DNA of 6,331 bases from CAYPEK01 sp964409645 (GTDB lineage Bacteria > UBP15 > UBA6099), in contig CAYPEK010000171.1 in NCBI GenBank assembly GCA_964409645.1, forward strand, positions 1-6,331, given 5' to 3'. This document shows positions 5,848 to 6,331 of this stretch, in pieces. Below the pieces are notes generated by a model, which did no database searches, was not told the origin of the DNA, and was given only the letters and a program-made list of their open reading frames with translations. Each line of letters opens with the position of its first letter. Positions within the stretch are counted from its first letter, which is position 1. The position numbers were made by a program, and so were the translations under genes.

Positions 5848-6331
5848 TCAGCGAATCTTAGGCTTCCTCGCGCTTTCAGGCACGGGGCTACCATGCGTTA
5901 TTTGAAACGCGGATTCTATCGCAGCAAGAGCAGCGTCACGGTCGTTCTCAACCCAATAATTGATATCTCTCGGATTCATGCTCCAGAATGGATGCTTATT
6001 CTCACTCAATTTCTGCTGATCGTTCGCAGCCGTCTGTGTAAAAATCTCCCAGCACACCGCCATCACACCGAAATCGTAAAACAGCGCGTCCTCCATCTCG
6101 CCGCTGAACGAATCTACTCTCCACGCAGCGACAACCGGATATTTAACATGCACCTGTCGATCAGTGGCGGGCGCGAGCATTTTTTTGAACTGCTTCTCGC
6201 ACGCATCGCTGTTGCATTTCGGAGGAAATATAGTGCCCCAGTTGCTGTGAAAATCCACTGCGGCAAAAAAAGAATGACCTGCTACAAAATCCCGTATCGC
6301 CACTGTTTCCGGTTCGGAATAAGGGTACGGC
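5848..6331 (-). CDS. Zinc carboxypeptidase, peptidase family M14, C-terminal part
   Basis: The visible 160 residues are the C-terminal part of an M14 metallopeptidase, which removes C-terminal amino acids or cleaves related amide bonds using one zinc ion. The frame is open through the window edge, so the N-terminal part with the HxxE zinc motif and any signal peptide lies beyond 6331. The visible start YPYSEPETVAIRDF is typical of the family. AVDFHSNWG follows, with the third zinc-ligand His at visible residue 28. The catalytic Glu is in FYDFGVMAVCWEIFT, at about visible residue 95, matching the usual Y...G..AF..E pattern. The end, WVENDRDAALAAIESAF, fits the last helix. HSNW in place of the commoner HSY marks a divergent subgroup. 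The GTG at 6303 lies inside the conserved domain and is not the start. Stop codon TGA is at 5850-5848. The protein's substrate and location cannot be judged from this part. Confidence 0.88.
   Translation of the reverse strand, partial: PYPYSEPETVAIRDFVAGHSFFAAVDFHSNWGTIFPPKCNSDACEKQFKKMLAPATDRQVHVKYPVVAAWRVDSFSGEMEDALFYDFGVMAVCWEIFTQTAANDQQKLSENKHPFWSMNPRDINYWVENDRDAALAAIESAFQITHGSPVPESARKPKIR

Noticed and set aside
6301..6303. GTG as the start of a 151-residue protein
   Set aside because: The frame is open upstream and encodes PYPYSEPET, conserved in M14 peptidases, so the gene continues past the window edge.

Overview
The window is a bacterial chromosomal segment of moderate GC content. 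It has compact genes, short AT-rich intergenic regions and no sign of phage, transposase, tRNA, rRNA or CRISPR. The gene set (DprA, TopA and FmdB together, a free-standing FAD reductase of the geranylgeranyl reductase type, and an M14 carboxypeptidase) fits an uncultured Gram-negative-type anaerobe or PVC-like lineage. That placement is a weak inference, because nothing in the window fixes the phylum.

Left half, minus strand (read right to left). A small FmdB-type zinc-ribbon protein (3592..3305) is followed after 15 nt by dprA (3289..2177) and, after a 206-nt gap, by topA (1970 down to the window edge, C-terminus missing). A good sigma-70-like promoter lies upstream of fmdB. The gap before topA holds a possible terminator, a possible separate topA promoter and a leader hairpin. 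FmdB and DprA are therefore likely co-transcribed, and topA may have its own control. DprA (ssDNA binding and RecA loading) beside TopA (relaxation of negative supercoils) is a common bacterial neighbourhood.

Right half, plus strand. A divergent promoter region (3608..3824) leads into a GNAT acetyltransferase (3825..4298). After 93 nt, which include a TATAAT box, comes a 445-residue FAD-dependent oxidoreductase of the FixC/geranylgeranyl reductase superfamily (4392..5729). Its substrate cannot be read from the sequence.

Right edge. Converging on the reductase from the minus strand is the 3' part of a zinc carboxypeptidase of family M14 (from beyond 6331 to 5848). It retains the third zinc-ligand His and the catalytic Glu. 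Between the two convergent stops lies a striking nested inverted repeat (5746..5793) that probably serves as the shared terminator and looks like a member of a dispersed repeat family.

No clear new multi-gene system is visible. The items most worth a second look are the nested repeat at 5746..5793, the Cys-rich tail of the FmdB protein beside dprA, and the unassigned FAD enzyme with its own distinctive motifs.
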